This document shows positions 51,394 to 60,059 of a stretch of 64,000 bases of DNA, piece after piece. The translations under genes were made by a program, and so were the position numbers. The DNA comes from Limnohabitans sp. (GTDB taxonomy: Bacteria; Bacteroidota; Bacteroidia; Flavobacteriales; Flavobacteriaceae): contig JASGCW010000001.1 of NCBI GenBank assembly GCA_030053945.1, positions 113,074-177,073 on the forward strand, in the 5' to 3' direction. The notes under the pieces were generated by a model, which searched no databases, was not told the DNA's origin, and saw only the letters and a list, made by a program, of their open reading frames with translations. Within the stretch, counting starts at the first letter, position 1. Each line of letters begins with the position of its first letter.

Positions 51394-53559
51394 ATGAGAT
51401 CATTTAAATTAATTGCATTTTTATTTTTCACCACTTCCATTTCCTTATTTGGACAACAAGGAGGTATGTGGATTCCTTCACTACTAAAAGGAATGAACGA
51501 AACCGAAATGAAAAACCTTGGAATGAAAATATCTGCCGAAGATATTTATTCAGTAAACAAATCCAGCTTAAAAGATGCTGTACCTCATTTTGATGGAGGA
51601 TGTACTGCAGAGGTTATTTCACCTAAAGGTCTAATCCTTACCAACCATCATTGCGGATATAACAATATCCAAAGTCACTCTACAGTCGAACATGATTATT
51701 TAACAAATGGTTTTTGGGCTTACAAAATGGAAGAAGAACTCCCAAACAAAGACTTGTTTGTAACATTTATTGTTCGAATCGAAGATGTAACATCAAAAGT
51801 CTTAGAGGGTGTTACTTCTATTTCTACAGAAGCAGACAAACAAAAGAAAATTCAAGAAAACATTGCCATTTTATCTAAAACACTACCTAAAGAGTCTTGG
51901 CAAGAAAATCAAATCAAGACTTTCTACGACGGAAATCAATATTTATTATTTGTGACTGAAACTTTTAAAGATGTTCGCTTGGTAGGTGCTCCACCAAGCT
52001 CAATAGGTAAGTTTGGTTCAGATACAGATAACTGGGTTTGGCCACGTCACACAGGGGATTTTTCTCTTTTCCGTATTTATGCCGACAAGAATAATCATCC
52101 TGCAGAATATTCAAAAGACAATATCCCTTATTCACCTAAACATTATTTTCCTATTTCTATCAAAGGTGTACAAGAAAATGATTTTACAATGGTGATGGGG
52201 TATCCAGGACGTACTCAAGAATATCTACCAAGTTATGCAGTAGAGCAAATTGTGAATACTTTGAATCCTGCTAAAGTTGAAGTTCGTGATATTGCATTAA
52301 AAGTTCAAGACGGTTTTATGCGTAAAGACCCTGCAATAAAAATTCAATATGCCTCAAAATATGCCTCGGTTGCAAATTATTGGAAAAAATGGTCTGGAGA
52401 AACAAAAGGTCTAAAAAAAGCCAATGCCATCCAAGCGAAACAAAGATTTGAGGCAGATTTTCTACAAAAGGTAGCAAAAGCAGGAAAGCAAGCAGAATAC
52501 GGGAATCTTTTAGAGGATTTTAAAACCAATTATTCAAACATTAAAGAATATGCTTTAGCTCGAGACTATTTCACTGAAGTAGTTATGCGCAACTGTGAGA
52601 TTTTAACTTTCGGATATAAGCTATACCAACTAGAACAAATTCTCAATTCTAAAGGAGAACAAACTTTTAATGACAAAAAAAACAACTTAATTCAAGCTTT
52701 AGAGGGATCGTACAAGGATTTTAATGCACAAGTTGATGAAAAAGTATTTGAACAACTAATACGTATCTATGCAACTAAATCACCAAAGCAATTTCTACCT
52801 ACAACATTAGCTAACATAAATACCGCTGAATTAACTTCAGATATTTTCAAAAATTCGAAATTAACTTCTTACTCTGGTTTAAAAGAATTACTGGATGGCG
52901 ATTCAAAATCAGTTATTGAAAAACTGAATCAAGATAAAGGATTTGTTTTAGTAAAATCTATTGCTGAGGCTTACGATAAAAATGTTGCTCCACGTTGGAC
53001 AGAAATGAATCTAAAAAACATTGCTTTACAACGAAGCTATATGAAAGCGATAATAGAACTGAGTCCAAAATCAGCTCGAATTTTCCCAGATGCAAACAGT
53101 ACACTTCGTGTAACCTATGGAAAAGTAAAAGGATATAAGCCATCTGATGCGGTTATCTACTCACCATTTACAACTTTAGATGGTGTAATGGAAAAATACA
53201 TACCAGGAGATTATGAATTTGATGTACCTAAAAAACTAATTGATTTATATAATTCAAAAGATTTTGGACAGTATGGCGACAAGAATGGTAAAATGCCAGT
53301 AGCATTCATTGCTACAAATCATACCACTGGAGGAAACTCTGGTTCCCCTGCTCTAGATGCTAATGGTAATCTTATAGGATTAAATTTTGACCGTGTTTGG
53401 GAAGGCACTATGAGTGACATTTATTATAGTCCAGACATTTGCAGAAATATTATGGTAGATGCTCGTTACGTCTTATTTATTATCGATAAGTTTGCAGGAG
53501 CTAAAAATTTGATTGAAGAAATGAAAATCATAAAAACGACACCAAGTAAAAACAAATAG
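51394..53559 (+). CDS. S46 family dipeptidyl peptidase, DPP11-like
   Basis: 721 residues, a periplasmic or surface exopeptidase. Signal peptide (LIAFLFFTTSISLFGQ). S46 catalytic triad: His in LTNHHCGYNN (about residue 82), Asp in HTGDFSLFRIYAD (about 218) and Ser in TGGNSGSPALD (about 649). Eighteen residues after the Ser the S1 pocket has Arg (LNFDRVWEG); in characterised S46 enzymes Arg at this place (DPP11) gives cleavage after Asp/Glu, while Gly (DPP7) gives hydrophobic preference. It is therefore DPP11-like by inference. Length is normal. It has its own terminator. Confidence 0.9.
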   Translation: MRSFKLIAFLFFTTSISLFGQQGGMWIPSLLKGMNETEMKNLGMKISAEDIYSVNKSSLKDAVPHFDGGCTAEVISPKGLILTNHHCGYNNIQSHSTVEHDYLTNGFWAYKMEEELPNKDLFVTFIVRIEDVTSKVLEGVTSISTEADKQKKIQENIAILSKTLPKESWQENQIKTFYDGNQYLLFVTETFKDVRLVGAPPSSIGKFGSDTDNWVWPRHTGDFSLFRIYADKNNHPAEYSKDNIPYSPKHYFPISIKGVQENDFTMVMGYPGRTQEYLPSYAVEQIVNTLNPAKVEVRDIALKVQDGFMRKDPAIKIQYASKYASVANYWKKWSGETKGLKKANAIQAKQRFEADFLQKVAKAGKQAEYGNLLEDFKTNYSNIKEYALARDYFTEVVMRNCEILTFGYKLYQLEQILNSKGEQTFNDKKNNLIQALEGSYKDFNAQVDEKVFEQLIRIYATKSPKQFLPTTLANINTAELTSDIFKNSKLTSYSGLKELLDGDSKSVIEKLNQDKGFVLVKSIAEAYDKNVAPRWTEMNLKNIALQRSYMKAIIELSPKSARIFPDANSTLRVTYGKVKGYKPSDAVIYSPFTTLDGVMEKYIPGDYEFDVPKKLIDLYNSKDFGQYGDKNGKMPVAFIATNHTTGGNSGSPALDANGNLIGLNFDRVWEGTMSDIYYSPDICRNIMVDARYVLFIIDKFAGAKNLIEEMKIIKTTPSKNK

Positions 53560-53561
53560 CC

Positions 53562-53600
53562 AAAAGCCCTGAAAAATCAGGGCTTTTATATTTTTTTATA
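53562..53600 (+). terminator. Rho-independent terminator of the S46 peptidase gene
   Basis: AAAAGCCCTGA, short loop, TCAGGGCTTTTATATTTTTTT, just after the stop. Confidence 0.92.
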
Positions 53601-53704
53601 CCTTAAAAAGTTTTTGGCACGCAATTTGAAAAATACCTTATCGTTGGCAAAGAATATTTTTTTAATTTTTTTTTCAAAAAAAGTTTTACATATTAAAAAA
53701 TTTA

Positions 53705-53712
53705 TATCTTTG
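53705..53712 (+). promoter_or_regulatory. Putative -7 element TATCTTTG for the 53750 lipoprotein gene
   Basis: Matches TAnnTTTG, with an upstream AGTTTTAC at about -33 position. The leader would be about 30 bases. Confidence 0.5.
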
Positions 53713-53749
53713 CGACGAATTAATAATTAACCTTTTATAATTAAGTAAG

Positions 53750-53986
53750 ATGAAAAAAGTTGTTTTAAGCTTAGCATTCGTTGCTGCTGTATTAGTTTCT
53801 TGTAAAGATAAAGCTGCTGAAGCTCCAGCTGCTGATACTACAATGACTGAAGCTGTTGATACTGCTGCTGCTGCTGTTGATACTGCTGCTGCTACTGTTG
53901 ATACTGCTGCTGCTGCTGCTACTGAAGCTGCTGCTGCTACTACAGAAGAAGCTGCTAAAGAAGTTAAAGAAGAAGTAAAAAAATAA
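53750..53986 (+). CDS. Ala-rich small lipoprotein (paralogue of 42804 gene)
   Basis: 78 residues. Signal MKKVVLSLAFVAAVLVSC with a lipobox, then almost only Ala, Thr, Glu, Asp, Val and Lys in VDTAAAAVDTAAATVDTAA-type units of 7 residues, ending in EEVKK. It shares the signal, the EAVDTAAA core and the Lys tail with the gene at 42804, about 11 kb away. The coding DNA is a GCT/ACT/GTT repeat (VDTAAAA units of 21 bases), prone to in-frame slippage. Function is unknown. A convergent terminator follows. Confidence 0.78.
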   Translation: MKKVVLSLAFVAAVLVSCKDKAAEAPAADTTMTEAVDTAAAAVDTAAATVDTAAAAATEAAAATTEEAAKEVKEEVKK

Positions 53987-54010
53987 TTAGATAACATCTA
54001 ATATTTTTAC

Positions 54011-54042
54011 AAATCCCGACTATGTCGGGATTTCTTTTTTTA
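54011..54042. terminator. Bidirectional rho-independent terminator
   Basis: AAATCCCGAC, TATG loop, GTCGGGATTTCTTTTTT. The same stem core as at 43112, also after an Ala-rich lipoprotein gene. Confidence 0.9.
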
Positions 54043-54043
54043 T

Positions 54044-54406
54044 TTAATCTGCAAAATTGATTTCTGGAAAAATCAATTCATTTGAAGAGAAATCTAAGAT
54101 TTCAGAAACCGAAAGTGAACGAACAATTTCATCAATCCCTCTTTGCATCAAAAGCTGTGTAGTGTATTTTCTACTAGCAGCCATCTCTTTTTTATCAATA
54201 ATCAATCTAAAGTAAAACTTCCCTCCAGAAGTCTTAAACTTCATAAAGATTGCATCTTGAATTCTATCTTTTATAAATTCAATATCTTCTTCACATTCAA
54301 ATCGAAGTTCATAACTCGGACTGGTCAAAATAGTCTTACCCTTGCGAGACACAAACTCAAATTTAAATTCTTCCGAAACTTTCCTACTTATTACAAAAAC
54401 ACCCAT
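54044..54406 (-). CDS. DUF1508 (YegP-like) protein
   Basis: 120 residues. The N-terminal half has the YegP-type unit EFKFEFVSRKGKTILTSPSYELRFECEEDIEFIKDRI, then a second related beta-alpha unit KFYFRLIIDKKEMAASRKYTTQLLMQRGIDEIVRSL. DUF1508 proteins are small, usually two tandem units, of unknown role (a stress or nucleic-acid function has been suggested for relatives). It converges on the Ala-rich lipoprotein gene and shares its terminator. Confidence 0.75.
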   Translation of the reverse strand: MGVFVISRKVSEEFKFEFVSRKGKTILTSPSYELRFECEEDIEFIKDRIQDAIFMKFKTSGGKFYFRLIIDKKEMAASRKYTTQLLMQRGIDEIVRSLSVSEILDFSSNELIFPEINFAD

Positions 54407-54612
54407 TAATGCAAAAATAAGAATCTAATCATAAATATGCATTATCCATTTAATTAAGATATAAACAAATTAATTTTTAAAGCAAGTTAAAAAAAGTTAA
54501 AAAAAATCATAAAAAAATATTAGAATAAATTGTTTGTATCATTTTTTTCACTTAATATTGTGAAAGTTATGAATTTCTTCTTACACAGAAGATATAATTA
54601 TACATTCAGATT

Positions 54613-54825
54613 ATGAAGTTTGCTCCAAAAAACACAAGCCTATTTTTACTAGCGTACCTGCTAGTGTCAAGTGTATATGCAGCTCCACCAGCTGGAGGCC
54701 CACCACCACCTACACCACCTCCACCTCCTGGTTTACCAATTAATAACGGATTAGTTATACTATTAGTATTAGCAATATTTTTGGGTTATTATTCATTAAA
54801 GAGACAAAAATTGAATTTAAAATAA
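54613..54825 (+). CDS. Pro-rich small protein with PID-CTERM-like sorting tail
   Basis: 70 residues. Signal peptide (SLFLLAYLLVSSVYA), then a very short mature stretch of Pro and Gly (PPAGGPPPPTPPPPPG), then LPINNGLVILLVLAIFLGYYSLKRQK: a short motif, one membrane helix and basic residues. This tripartite end resembles the PID-CTERM sorting signal of Flavobacteria, with PIN in place of PID. Almost the whole protein is signal plus tail, so it may be a tiny surface-anchored peptide. Its terminator overlaps the stop. Confidence 0.7.
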   Translation: MKFAPKNTSLFLLAYLLVSSVYAAPPAGGPPPPTPPPPPGLPINNGLVILLVLAIFLGYYSLKRQKLNLK

Positions 54826-54860
54826 AAATAAAAGCTCCTTTACGGGAGCTTTTATTTTTA
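54821..54860. terminator. Bidirectional rho-independent terminator
   Basis: AAATAAAAGCTCC, loop, GGGAGCTTTTATTTTT, between the Pro-rich small gene (+) and bioB (-). Confidence 0.92.
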
Positions 54861-54881
54861 TTTTAAACAAAACTTTGCGAA

Positions 54882-55964
54882 TTATTTTTTACTTGTTGCT
54901 TCTAAATTCCTTTCAATTGTGTGTCCTGGTCTTGACCATTTAGGTTTTTCTCCTAGAGATTCATATTTAGAATCACAAGCCTCAACTGTTTTTGGCCGCA
55001 TTAACTTTATAAATGGCTTTTGAGGCTCTAATCCTAGCAACTCAAACATAGCCATATCCTCATTTACATCTGGATTAGGAGTTGTAAGCAACTTATCGCC
55101 CGCAAAAATAGAATTTGCTCCCGCAAAGAAGCACATTGCTTGACCTTCTCTACTCATATTAGTTCTACCAGCAGACAATCTCACTTGTGTTTCTGGCATC
55201 ACAATTCTTGTAGTTGCTACCATTCTAATCATCTCCCAAATTTCAACTGGTTTTTCTTCTTCCATAGGAGTTCCTTCAACAGCAACCAAAGCATTAATAG
55301 GCACTGATTCAGGTTGAGGACTTAATGTTGACAAAGCAACTAACATACCTGCTCTGTCTTCTACGCTTTCTCCCATACCTATAATTCCACCACTGCAAAC
55401 CGTTACATTAGTCTTACGAACGTTTTCTATAGTTTGTATCCTATCTTCAAATCCTCGAGTAGAAATTACTTCTTTATAATATTCTTCTGATGTATCTAAA
55501 TTATGATTGTACGCATATAAACCAGCTTCCGCTAATCGATGTGCTTGATTTTCTGTAAGCATTCCAAGAGTACAACACACTTCCATATCAAGCTTATTTA
55601 TAGTTCTCACCATCTCAAGCACTTGATCAAACTCAGGTCCATCCTTCACATTTCTCCAAGCTGCCCCCATACACACACGAGATGAACCAGACTCTTTAGC
55701 TCTAAGAGCCTGCGCCTTTACTTGTTGTACAGACATTAAATCATTTCCTTCAATATTTGTATGATAACGGGCTGCTTGTGGACAATATCCACAATCTTCT
55801 GGACACCCTCCAGTTTTTATAGACAACAAAGTAGATACTTGAACCACATTGGGGTTATGATATTGCCTATGAATTGTTGCAGCCTCATATAACAAATCCA
55901 TTAATGGTTTGTTATAAATTGCTATTATTTCTTCTTTTGTCCAATTATTTCTTATAGTACTCAT
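54882..55964 (-). CDS. bioB: Biotin synthase
   Basis: 360 residues, a radical-SAM enzyme that inserts sulfur into dethiobiotin. Radical SAM motif CPEDCGYCPQ (CxxxCxxC, about residue 53), then SRVCMGAAWRNVKDG with a 2Fe-2S ligand Cys, EVCCTLGMLTENQAHRLAEAGLYAYNHNLDTS, TVCSGGIIGMGES, and the Arg ligand region VRLSAGRTNMSREGQAMCFFAGANSIF. Length is slightly above the E. coli enzyme. No other bio genes are in the window. Confidence 0.95.
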   Translation of the reverse strand: MSTIRNNWTKEEIIAIYNKPLMDLLYEAATIHRQYHNPNVVQVSTLLSIKTGGCPEDCGYCPQAARYHTNIEGNDLMSVQQVKAQALRAKESGSSRVCMGAAWRNVKDGPEFDQVLEMVRTINKLDMEVCCTLGMLTENQAHRLAEAGLYAYNHNLDTSEEYYKEVISTRGFEDRIQTIENVRKTNVTVCSGGIIGMGESVEDRAGMLVALSTLSPQPESVPINALVAVEGTPMEEEKPVEIWEMIRMVATTRIVMPETQVRLSAGRTNMSREGQAMCFFAGANSIFAGDKLLTTPNPDVNEDMAMFELLGLEPQKPFIKLMRPKTVEACDSKYESLGEKPKWSRPGHTIERNLEATSKK

Positions 55965-56010
55965 ATACTTATTTATATGGCACCAAAAATAAGGATTTCC
56001 AATTAATTTA

Positions 56011-56448
56011 TTAATCTTTTATAGGTTTATCTTTCCAATATTGCATCAAAGTAAATGCTATAATAACAGAAGAAGCAATACCTTCAAAAAGCAAACCGAT
56101 ACAGTACTTATAAATTGACGGTTCGGCTCCAAAAAGAAAATTTTGTGATAATCTAGCTAAATATGGTGTCCCTCCTTTAAAATTAATATAGATATACAAT
56201 CCTGCCACACTAAGACCAACTCCAATTAGAGAAGTCAAAGTTAAAGAAACGAGATTCTCTAAATAATCTGTTTTTCCAAATAAATAATTAGACTTAATTA
56301 CCTTATTTAAAAAATAAATCACAATAAAAATATTCAATATTCTCATCAAAAAAATATGAGAAAGCCCGAATATTTCCATTAGCAAAAAATAAATTCCAAT
56401 GGCAATAAAAATTTGAGTGCCGTAATTCAGTTCTTTTGAAGTGTTCAT
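56011..56448 (-). CDS. Small integral membrane protein of unknown function
   Basis: Start taken at ATG 56448 (MNTSKELNYGTQIFIAIGIYF), 145 residues; the track version adds 20 codons. Four hydrophobic helices: QIFIAIGIYFLLMEIFGL, IFLMRILNIFIVIYFLNKVI, LTSLIGVGLSVAGLYIYINF and YCIGLLFEGIASSVIIAFTLMQY. The helix-loop layout resembles DUF4199-type proteins, but the match is weak. No catalytic residues are evident. It follows the tRNA-Ala gene on the same strand and precedes bioB by 46 bases. Confidence 0.6.
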   Translation of the reverse strand: MNTSKELNYGTQIFIAIGIYFLLMEIFGLSHIFLMRILNIFIVIYFLNKVIKSNYLFGKTDYLENLVSLTLTSLIGVGLSVAGLYIYINFKGGTPYLARLSQNFLFGAEPSIYKYCIGLLFEGIASSVIIAFTLMQYWKDKPIKD

Positions 56449-56529
56449 AACTTTGAAATTTAGTAGTTCTAGTCTCTCAAAGTTAATTAATAAATTACTG
56501 AAATACAATTATTTAACAAAAAACAAAAG

Positions 56530-56603
56530 TGGAGAATACCGGATTCGAACCGGTCGCCTCTACGCTGCCAGCGTAGCGCTCTAGCCAAATGAGCTAATCC
56601 CCC
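56530..56603 (-). tRNA. tRNA-Ala (anticodon GGC)
   Basis: 74 bases on the minus strand fold as a cloverleaf: 7-bp acceptor (GGGGGAT with ATTCTCC, two G-U pairs), D arm GCTC/GAGC, anticodon stem CTACG/CGTAG with loop CTGGCAG, so anticodon GGC, T arm ACCGG-TTCGAAT-CCGGT, discriminator A. CCA is not encoded. Confidence 0.95.
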
Positions 56604-56665
56604 ATTTTATTTCAAATATAGTGTTTTTATACATTTATATTTATTTTTGATAAAAAATACAAAAA

Positions 56666-56998
56666 ATGTCAACAGATATTACCATCAAAATTACGGACAG
56701 AGAAGGAATATTACACGAAGTTCAAGCACCTACAGATATGAATATGAGTATTATGGAACTTGTTAGAGCTTATGAATTAGCACCTGAAGGCACTATAGGT
56801 ATTTGTGGCGGCATGGCTATGTGCGCCTCTTGTCAATGTTATATTTTGAATGACACAACACTACCCGAAAAAAATCCAGACGAGGAAGCAATGTTATGGG
56901 AAGCTTTTAATGTAAAAGAAAATAGTCGTTTAGGTTGTCAAATACATATCACTCCTGAAATTGACGGACTAGAAATTGAGTTAGCACCCGCGGAGTAA
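56666..56998 (+). CDS. 2Fe-2S ferredoxin (adrenodoxin-like)
   Basis: 110 residues. Cluster ligands: IGICGGMAMCASCQCYI (C-x5-C-x2-C) and the fourth Cys in RLGCQIHITPEIDGLEI. The beta-grasp fold and acidic surface fit an adrenodoxin/ISC-type ferredoxin. No P450 or reductase gene is next to it. The stop is 1 base from the stop of the convergent phosphoesterase gene. Confidence 0.9.
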   Translation: MSTDITIKITDREGILHEVQAPTDMNMSIMELVRAYELAPEGTIGICGGMAMCASCQCYILNDTTLPEKNPDEEAMLWEAFNVKENSRLGCQIHITPEIDGLEIELAPAE

Positions 56999-56999
56999 T

Positions 57000-57899
57000 C
57001 TATTTATAATCTTCCAACCTTTCAGGTCTATGAATATATTCTTTTACAATTTGAAGAACACCATCATCTTTTGTATCAATGAACCATTTTATTAAAGCAA
57101 TTTTCCCTTCCTCAATCTCAATCCCAGTAATAGAACGAGGATGAACACAGCTTCCGTCATTAAAATAATTGGCTTGACCATCATCAGGAGTAGAAAAACG
57201 AGGACGATGGGTGTGTCCAGTAATAGTTATTTTATTACCATTATTAATAATCCATTCTTTTATTCTTTCCTCTACTTTGATTAGCTCAACATAGTTTTTA
57301 GCTGGACTTGTTGGGTCTTTAATACCCCAAATCTGCAAAGGCTTCCACAACACTCGAACTAAAAATTGATTTATTTTCCAACCTACATAATTCATAAAAT
57401 CGGCTTGATGTCCATGTGTCAAAAACAACTCTTGCTTCGTTTCTTCATTTACCAAAACAACACCTTCATAATATTTAAGCCCAGGCATTAACGATACTTT
57501 TGTCCCTAAATTAGTATCAAAAAAATCGCTAAAACTTCTTTCCACATTCTTTGGGTTTCTAAAATACATATCGTGATTTCCCCAAATCATATTTAATCTT
57601 TTGTCCAAATAAAATTTTTGAAGCAACAAAAAAACATTTTTATTCGCTTCGAAAATATCTTTAAAAAATAAATTTTCCCAAAGCTCATCTCCATCACCTA
57701 ACTCTATGTAATGAAATCCATTTTTATAATAATGATTTAATGCATGAAAGTAGATATTTCTATTATTAGCAAAATCATCCGCGAAACTTCCATCACTACG
57801 ATGGCAATCGCTAAATAAAATAAATTTAGACGAATTGTTAAACGAAATTCTTTTAGCCTCTTTGTATGCTTTATCTAGTCGTTTTTGTGAAGAAAACAT
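57000..57899 (-). CDS. Metallophosphoesterase of unknown substrate
   Basis: 299 residues with a calcineurin-type di-metal site: FSDCHRSDG (DxH), LGDGDELWE (GDxx), WGNHDMYFR (GNHD), FLTHGHQADFM and TGHTHRPRFS (GHTH). Between the metal motifs is a helical insert with WKINQFLVRVLWKPLQIWG, which might touch the membrane. It is longer than LpxH-like proteins and lacks their signature, so the substrate is open. It shares an abutting 3-prime end with the ferredoxin gene and follows the DUF3050 gene by 15 bases. Confidence 0.82.
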   Translation of the reverse strand: MFSSQKRLDKAYKEAKRISFNNSSKFILFSDCHRSDGSFADDFANNRNIYFHALNHYYKNGFHYIELGDGDELWENLFFKDIFEANKNVFLLLQKFYLDKRLNMIWGNHDMYFRNPKNVERSFSDFFDTNLGTKVSLMPGLKYYEGVVLVNEETKQELFLTHGHQADFMNYVGWKINQFLVRVLWKPLQIWGIKDPTSPAKNYVELIKVEERIKEWIINNGNKITITGHTHRPRFSTPDDGQANYFNDGSCVHPRSITGIEIEEGKIALIKWFIDTKDDGVLQIVKEYIHRPERLEDYK

Positions 57900-57914
57900 A
57901 AATATGTATTTATG

Positions 57915-58694
57915 CTAAAGATAATTCTTTTTTTCTATCTCTTTTTCTATAGCATCCCATAGAGCTATACGTTTTTCAAGAGCTTCAACAGCAACCTCTT
58001 CCATTTCTTTCCATTTAATCACATCCTCTTGCGCTAATTCTTCAATCATTTTCATCGCCATAGGTCCATGCTCGTCAGCATCTAGTTCGATATGTCTTTC
58101 AAAATAATAAATCAACTTAGACAAATCAACCTCTGGAAAACTCACTTTGAACTCTTTCAAAATTTCTGTAAACATTGAAGGTATCAAATCCTCTCTACCA
58201 AAAGTAAAAGCAGAAGCTATTTCATGTGCTTGTCCTCTTTCAATAACTTTGAAAGTAAAAGTCAAAAAATCTTTTACAGCCTCATCTAACTTACTATTTT
58301 TAATTGCGATAAAGATATTTTTTGTCGCCTGAACATCTGCTAAAAATTCTTTTATTTCTATAGTTGAAGATTTACAATCCTCTATAGCTTCAATATACAT
58401 TTCATAATGACTTAATCTTCTTCCGTCTAATGAAAGATCTGATTCTTCAGCTAAAACTATCTCATTTATCAAATATCGTGTCTCAGTATTAACTGTAGGA
58501 AACCACGGGGTCAGCGTACAAGTTAATTTTTGTTGTAAAGCTTTTAGCAAGGACATAAAATCCCACACGGCATAAATATGTATTTCTAAAAAAGAATTTA
58601 AATCATCTATTGACTTAATTTTTTTATAAAGTGTGTGATTAAGTAAAATATCTTTTTGAGGTTGGATACTATTATGAATTGTCTGAATACTCAT
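57915..58694 (-). CDS. DUF3050 (haem-oxygenase-like fold) protein
   Basis: Start taken at ATG 58694 (MSIQTIHNSIQPQKDILLNH), 259 residues; the track TTG start is 6 codons earlier. Mostly alpha-helical: HIYAVWDFMSLLKALQQKLTCTLTPWFPT, LVLAEESDLSLDGRRLSHYEMYIEAIEDC, and YFERHIELDADEHGPMAMKMIEEL. The spaced His/Glu (HIELDADEHG) fit a haem-oxygenase-like di-metal site. The enzymatic role is not known. It is co-directional with the phosphoesterase gene, 15 bases away, so they are likely one unit. Confidence 0.8.
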   Translation of the reverse strand: MSIQTIHNSIQPQKDILLNHTLYKKIKSIDDLNSFLEIHIYAVWDFMSLLKALQQKLTCTLTPWFPTVNTETRYLINEIVLAEESDLSLDGRRLSHYEMYIEAIEDCKSSTIEIKEFLADVQATKNIFIAIKNSKLDEAVKDFLTFTFKVIERGQAHEIASAFTFGREDLIPSMFTEILKEFKVSFPEVDLSKLIYYFERHIELDADEHGPMAMKMIEELAQEDVIKWKEMEEVAVEALEKRIALWDAIEKEIEKKNYL

Positions 58695-58716
58695 TTCTAA
58701 AAATTTACACAAAATT

Positions 58717-58749
58717 AAAAATGCCTCCTGAATTAAGGAAGCATTTTAA
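58717..58749 (-). terminator. Rho-independent terminator of the acyl-CoA dehydrogenase gene
   Basis: Minus strand: AAAATGCTTCCTTAATTCAGGAGGCATTTTT, a 10-bp stem with one mismatch plus T-run, between the dehydrogenase gene and the DUF3050 gene. Confidence 0.75.
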
Positions 58750-58771
58750 ATCAAATTTATCTATTGTTTAA

Positions 58772-59950
58772 TTACTTAAAAGCTGGAAAACCTGTAACAT
58801 CCATACCTGTAATTAACAAGTGAATATCGTGAGTACCTTCATAAGTAACAACCGATTCTAAATTCATCATATGACGCATAATAGAATATTCACCTGTAAT
58901 ACCCATACCTCCTAACATTTGACGTGCATCACGAGCAATAGTCAATGCCATATCAACATTATTACGTTTAGCCATAGAAATTTGAGCTGAAGTAGCTCTA
59001 CCTTCATTACGAAGAACACCTAATCTCCAAGTCAACAATTGTGCTTTAGTGATTTCAGTAATCATTTCTGCTAATTTCTTTTGTTGCAATTGTGTTGCTC
59101 CAATAGGTTTGTCAAACTGAATACGCTCTTTTGAATAACGCAAAGCAGTATCATAACAATCCATTGCAGCTCCTATAGCACCCCAAGCAATACCATAACG
59201 AGCAGAATCTAAACATCCTAGTGGAGCTCCTAAGCCTGATTTATTAGGCAATAAGTTTTCTTTAGGCACTTTTACATTGTCAAAAATTAACTCACCTGTT
59301 GCAGACGCACGAAGCGACCATTTGTTATGAGTTTCTGGTGTTGAAAAACCTTCCATACCTCTTTCAACGATCAAACCGTGAATACGACCTTCTTCATTTT
59401 TAGCCCAAACCACCGCAACTTGAGCAAAAGGAGCGTTAGAAATCCACATTTTTGCCCCATTTAAAAGATAGTGGTCACCCATATCTTTAAAATTAGTTAC
59501 CATCCCTCCTGGATTAGACCCAAAGTCTGGTTCTGTTAGACCAAAACAACCTATCCACTCACCTGTTGCTAATTTTGGCAAATATTTCATTCTTTGCTCT
59601 TCGTTTCCATATTTCCAAATAGGGTACATAACTAACGAAGATTGTACTGATGATGTAGAACGAACTCCAGAATCACCACGTTCTATTTCTTGCATAATTA
59701 GTCCGTAAGAAATTTGGTCTAATCCAGCACCACCATATTCAACAGGAATATAAGGACCAAAACCTCCAATTTCTCCCAAACCTTTTACAATTTGATGTGG
59801 GAATTCCGCTCTTTGAGCGTATTCTTCTATAATGGGAGAAACTTCTTTCTTTACCCAAGCACGAGCTGCGTCGCGTACTAATTTATGCTCTTCTGATAAT
59901 AAATCGTCTAATAAGTAATAATCAGGCGATTGAAATAAATCTGGTTTCAT
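58772..59950 (-). CDS. Acyl-CoA dehydrogenase, glutaryl-CoA dehydrogenase-like
   Basis: 392 residues. FAD-dependent acyl-CoA dehydrogenase with DLLSEEHKLVRDAARAWVKKEV, ECFGLTEPDFGSNPG-type FAD loop (GCFGLTEPDFGSNPGG), WISNAPFAQVAVVWAK and the catalytic base in VVTYEGTHDIHLLITG (Glu). The RSTSSVQSSLVMYPIWKYG segment carries the Arg at the place that binds the distal carboxylate in glutaryl-CoA dehydrogenase. That makes glutaryl-CoA (lysine/tryptophan breakdown) the likeliest substrate by inference. It is monocistronic. Confidence 0.88.
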   Translation of the reverse strand: MKPDLFQSPDYYLLDDLLSEEHKLVRDAARAWVKKEVSPIIEEYAQRAEFPHQIVKGLGEIGGFGPYIPVEYGGAGLDQISYGLIMQEIERGDSGVRSTSSVQSSLVMYPIWKYGNEEQRMKYLPKLATGEWIGCFGLTEPDFGSNPGGMVTNFKDMGDHYLLNGAKMWISNAPFAQVAVVWAKNEEGRIHGLIVERGMEGFSTPETHNKWSLRASATGELIFDNVKVPKENLLPNKSGLGAPLGCLDSARYGIAWGAIGAAMDCYDTALRYSKERIQFDKPIGATQLQQKKLAEMITEITKAQLLTWRLGVLRNEGRATSAQISMAKRNNVDMALTIARDARQMLGGMGITGEYSIMRHMMNLESVVTYEGTHDIHLLITGMDVTGFPAFK

Positions 59951-60059
59951 CTGTTTGATTTTATAGAGTACAAAAATAAAGAAAGATTTTTAACAATTCA
60001 ACGAACAAATGTTATAATTTTTATTAGCATTTTTATAAATTAGCAATTGGTTTTTTTCT

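Noticed and set aside
53686-53997. 103-residue minus-strand ORF over the Ala-rich lipoprotein (and the similar 42869-43252 ORF)
   Set aside because: Both are shadows of GCT-repeat codons; the plus-strand frames have signal peptides, promoter and terminator.
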